Assembly (NCBI GenBank): GCA_018136815.1
Contig: CM030936.1
Coordinates: 5,431,774-5,495,773, forward strand
DNA length: 64,000 nt
Direction of reading: 5' to 3'
Source of the DNA: Isochrysis galbana
Lineage: Eukaryota > Haptophyta > Isochrysidales > Isochrysidaceae
Part shown: in pieces, positions 60,536-64,000 of the stretch
Layout of the letters: the number at the start of each line of letters is the position of its first letter
Numbering within the stretch: the first letter of the stretch is position 1
Notes under the pieces: model-generated
What the model was told of the DNA's origin: nothing
What the model saw: the letters and a program-made list of their open reading frames with translations, nothing else
Database searches by the model: none
Made by a program: the position numbers and the translations under genes

Positions 60536-62887
60536 ATGCGGCGCAGCGCGCTCGTGGTGCTGTGCTTAGCAGGCGTAGTGAGTGCACGCACCCTCGAGGC
60601 ATGGCACGCACATCGCTCTGCCCTCTCCCTGCGAGGAGGCGCAGCGCAAGCTGGAGCGCCGGCACCTCCTCCAGAATGGGCTGAGGGGAAGCTGGCGCAG
60701 CGCGCGACGCTCTCTCTTCGGGAATCGCTCCCGTGGCTTCATCGTGCACGCATGACCGGTGTGAGGCAGTTCATCGCGACGTATCGCGCACTCTCAGACG
60801 CACAAGCGGATGAGCTGTTCTGGGGTGACGAGATTGAGTATGCATTGGTCAAGTTCGACACTGAGCGCAAGGCCGTTCGAATTTCGCTCCGTGCTGACGA
60901 GCTGCTGTCACAACTCGTCGAAAAGGAGTCTAACTATGGACGCCGCGATGGATACGGTGAGGGCGCGGCTTGGCACCCAGAGTATGGCGCATGGATGATT
61001 GAGGGGACACCACGCCTGCCGTATGGAGGCTTTACTGCAGATCTGCGCCGTGTCGAGGCGTCCATGATTCTACGCCGGAAGCGGTTGGCCGCGATGGTTG
61101 AACCTAATGAAGCGATCGTCACAATGCCTGCCTTCCCCATGATGGGAGTCGATGACTTTTGTGATCCCATGCCGAGACTTGAGCTCAACTCTTGCACAAA
61201 CTCGCCAGACATTCCAGATGCGGTTATCCTCCCGGTGCCTCGCTTCCACGCGCTTACCCGGAATATCCGCGAGCGTCGAGGCGGCAACGTCGATATTCGT
61301 GTGCCACTCATGCGCGATACTTACACCGACGAGACCGAGCTTGCGAAAGGCATCCGCATGGACGCTATGGCCTATGGCATGGGGTGTTGTTGTCTGCAGG
61401 TGCTCGCCTTATCCTGCATGTGTTTGAATGCTTTGCCCGGGTAGACCTTGCCGCTGTGCCTCCAAGAGATCAGCCCAGTCGCGACGGCGCGGCGTGGGGA
61501 CCGCACAATGTTGCTCATTTCTCACGGGCGAGATAGGCTCCTCGCCAGCTGCTAGTGCTAGTTGCGGCACGTCATAATGACTGCATCTCTCCATGCGCAG
61601 GTTACATTCCAGGCTCGCGACGCGGATGAATCGCGGCACCTCTATGACCATCTTGCAGTTTTGTCGCCCATTCTGCTGGCGCTTACGGCAGCTACCCCAG
61701 TTCTTCATGGGCGGCTGGCCGACACGGACGTTCGCTGGTCTGTTATTTCCGCATCCGTAGATGATAGGACACCAGGAGAGCGTGGTCAAGTGATGGGCGA
61801 ATCGGGCTCGCCGCACGCCACTCTATCCTCCAAAGACATGTTACAGCTGGCGGGGGGTGGCATGGTGCGGTTGCCCAAGTCGCGATATGCCTCAATATCT
61901 CGCTACTTAGCGAATTGCCAGGGCTGCCAGGAGCGGTTCAACGACCTGGAGGCACCTCTGGACCCCGAAGCACTCGCATTGCTTTATGATGCCGGTATCG
62001 ATGATTCCCTTGCCAAGCATGTTGCCCATCTTTTTACTCGCGATCCGTTAACTTTGCAGCGGGGACACGAGGTGCAATCCGTCGAGGAGACCGACCACTT
62101 TGAGGCGATTCAGTCGACCAACTGGCAGACTGTTCGATGGAAGCCGCCGCCTAAACGCAAGGCATGTGGGCCACGCGTTGGGTGGCGCGTCGAATTCCGC
62201 TCAATGGAAGTTGGCTTGACAGACTTCGAAAACGCGGCATTCACAACCTTTGTTGTCTTAGTGTCACGTGTGATCCTCGCATTCGATCTCAACCTTTACA
62301 TGCCTCTCTCACTTGTTGACGAGAATATGGCTCGTGCTCACGGCCGTGATGCCGCGCACAATGCGAAATTTCACTTCCGCAGGCACATGGCGCCACCGGA
62401 TGGAGCCGAGCCCAATCCTGATGGGACTGAAGAGATGACGATCCATGAGATCCTTTGCGGTAAGGGGGATTACTTTCCGGGACTCATCCCTCTCATCGAG
62501 GCGTACCTTGAGTCTGTGGGCTGCGATGCCGAGACGGAGGAGACCATGCATACTTACCTTGAGTTGATTCGCGCCCGTGCAGCGGGGGAGCTAAAGACGC
62601 CGGCGCAGTGGATGCGCAACCTCATCGCTGAACATCCTGAGTACAAGCACGACTCGATCATACCACAGGCAGTTGCTGCGGACCTTGTTCGTGCTTGCGT
62701 TGATGTAGCCGAGGGGAGAAGACATGAGCCGGGGCTTCTCGGTGGACACCGTATCGCGGAACTTCGCACAGATGACGCATGGTACGTCCCGCTGCGGAGG
62801 GAACTCCCAGACGCGAGGAAGCGGGTAGCGCTGCTCGAGCGATATGCATCGCGAGCCCCGTCAACAACACCCGGCAGTTCATCATGA
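60536..62887 (+). CDS. GCLC: Glutamate-cysteine ligase catalytic subunit, 2 exons, 716 aa
   Basis: Catalyses the first step of glutathione synthesis (ATP-dependent joining of Glu and Cys). Exons 60536-61399 and 61601-62887 join in phase 0 through a 201-bp intron. The start was chosen for the N-terminal signal MRRSALVVLCLAGVVSA, followed by ALSLRGGAAQ, which may route the protein to the secretory pathway or a complex plastid. Family marks: LFWGDEIEYALVKFD, HPEYGAWMIEGTPRLPYGG, MPAFPMMGVDDF, LSPILLALTAATPVLHGRL, then DTDVRW, and VEFRSMEVGLTDFENAAF. The length agrees with eukaryotic enzymes (about 640-720 aa) and both halves of the family are complete. Targeting is inferred; the identity is secure. 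Confidence 0.95.
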
Positions 62888-63264
62888 TGTCAAGTTCAGA
62901 GGCGTTGAGCCACGTCGCCCGATTCAAAGGATAGAGCGGGTCCAGGTAGTGTAATTCTTCCCGCTACTTCTCCCATCAAGCCAACAAGTCAAGGTTCCAT
63001 CATAGCTCCATGGCGACACTCATTGGGGTATCGGTGCGATGGCCCTCGGTACTCCCAAATGTGGGTATCCTAGAGACACGGGGCGCGGGTCCTAATCGAA
63101 AGGGCATGGGGTCCGTCGAGCATATGCCAGCGTTCATTTGCCTACAGTGCGCCCCATTACTTTAAATCTTAGCTGATTCCGAGAGGGCGGCCTCTAGCTC
63201 ATTTGTGACGGTCTCACAATTCTCACATTCATAATGTCATGTTTGATTAACAAACAATTTTTTT
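62888..63264. other. Ligase downstream region, nothing recognised
   Basis: Unique-looking sequence with no supported frame. Confidence 0.5.
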
Positions 63265-63500
63265 GAAATTTTCGCCTCGCGCGTGGCTTTGGGACTCAAC
63301 TTTGTAGCCACGCCCCTAGCTCCCTTCTCCTTTTCCCTCAACCCGCCTTGCTGCGGCATCTCCCCTTGTGCGCTACTTACTACGATTAGGGGCTCAAGTC
63401 GTGGGGGTGGAGGTGTCGAGGTTGTAGCAGGTAGCGGGGTGTACCAGCCACTCGCGGGTCGGTTCTTGCCTTCCTTTTGTGCCGCTAGGTGACTGGTTTT
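63265..63500 (+). repeat. Dispersed repeat D, copy 2
   Basis: Parallels 57180-57385: TTTTCGCCTCGCGCGTGGC, GTAGCCACGCCC, CCCGCCTTGCTGCGGCA and CTTTTGTGCCGCTAGGTGAC. Confidence 0.65.
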
Positions 63501-63644
63501 AGTCGCGGTGGTTCCCGGGTGATCGGGTGATCGGGTGGCGATGTGGTGTTGTAGGTTGTAGGTTGTAGGTTTCGGTTGGAGTTGTTTGCTGATCCGTGGT
63601 GTGAAGGTGAACGGTGCATGTGCGGGTCTGGTTCGCCGTCGCTT

Positions 63645-63900
63645 TCTAAAACAATAATAAAAACATTTGAAGATTTTGGGCTACACACCTACTAGTTTCG
63701 GGACCTCCCGTCGCTAACTAACACCGCCCTTACTTCCCTCCCTCCACCTCGTTCCCTGCCCCCCTTCGTTCCTTTTTCTTCGGCTTCCGGGGTCCGGCCT
63801 TGGTGCGCTACCTAAGGCCTGGTTCGGAGTGTGGGTTTGGGCAGGCCTTTTGATCCGCTTCTTTGTACTGCGTGCCCTTTTGGGTACGTGTTGAACTCGC
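63645..63900 (+). repeat. Dispersed repeat A copy
   Basis: AAAAACATTTGAAGATTTTG, then CTACACACCTACTAG, CTTCGTTCCTTTTTCTTCGG, CGGGGTCCGGCC, GTGCGCTACCTAAGGCCTGG and GGGCAGGCCTTTTG. This is the best-preserved order of the family blocks. The last 100 bases show nothing else. Confidence 0.7.
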
Positions 63901-64000
63901 CGTCGCTTTCTACTTTCTAAGCGAAAGCGAGTTGTCCGGTTAGATATTCAACGTGTTTGCTATGAGTGCCGAAGCCGAAATCGCTGCATATACTAATGGA

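Noticed and set aside
1-64000. tRNA, rRNA and riboswitch genes
   Set aside because: No cloverleaf with a GGTTCGA-type T-loop, no rRNA core sequence and no riboswitch core was recognised by reading. A tRNAscan or Rfam search would settle it.

Overview
The window is nuclear DNA of a eukaryote, most likely a unicellular alga (haptophyte- or stramenopile-like; the lineage cannot be fixed from sequence alone). The reasons are GT-AG introns of about 95-300 bp that break otherwise recognisable genes, an N-myristoylated calcium-dependent protein kinase, a K+-dependent Na+/Ca2+ exchanger, a centrin-binding SFI1-like protein, a ciliary PG-rich-repeat protein, a lumenal-type FKBP with a bipartite-looking leader, beta-glucan enzymes (GH16 and GH5) and eukaryotic glutamate-cysteine ligase. 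No operon, ribosome-binding site, tRNA, rRNA or CRISPR array was seen.

Layout. 1-3.1 kb: LTR-retrotransposon debris and a pyrimidine-only heptanucleotide satellite of about 950 bp. 3.6-6.2 kb: a seven-exon CDPK. 6.2-10.4 kb: repeats. 10.5-13.4 kb: an intronless BCCT transporter. 13.4-17.9 kb: repeats, a small secreted-protein gene and an intact hAT MITE with 8-bp target duplications. 18.0-20.1 kb: NCKX exchanger. 20.4-30.5 kb: a Copia cluster. A young 5.1-kb element with identical 258-bp LTRs sits inside an older internally deleted copy, flanked by a scrambled mosaic and an opposite-strand integrase fragment. 31.2-33.8 kb: SFI1-like gene. 34.2-38.8 kb: gag/LTR fragments and repeats. 38.8-39.5 kb: small two-exon membrane protein. 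41.6-42.7 kb: hAT transposase remnant. 43.1-48.8 kb: GH16 then GH5, both on the + strand and both with a C-terminal membrane anchor. 51.8-53.6 kb: PG-rich-repeat gene with a duplicated last exon. 55.4-56.6 kb: FKBP. 60.5-62.9 kb: glutamate-cysteine ligase. The rest is dispersed repeats.

How the genes work together. These are ordinary single-copy eukaryotic genes without operon logic. Two local themes are possible: beta-glucan synthesis or remodelling (the GH16-GH5 pair) and Ca2+ handling (CDPK and NCKX, about 12 kb apart). Several genes were reassembled here from exons in different frames (CDPK, NCKX, FKBP, the PG-rich-repeat gene and the 39-kb membrane protein); they are invisible as single long ORFs. 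About half of the window is mobile-element or dispersed-repeat DNA, and at least ten repeat families recur within it.
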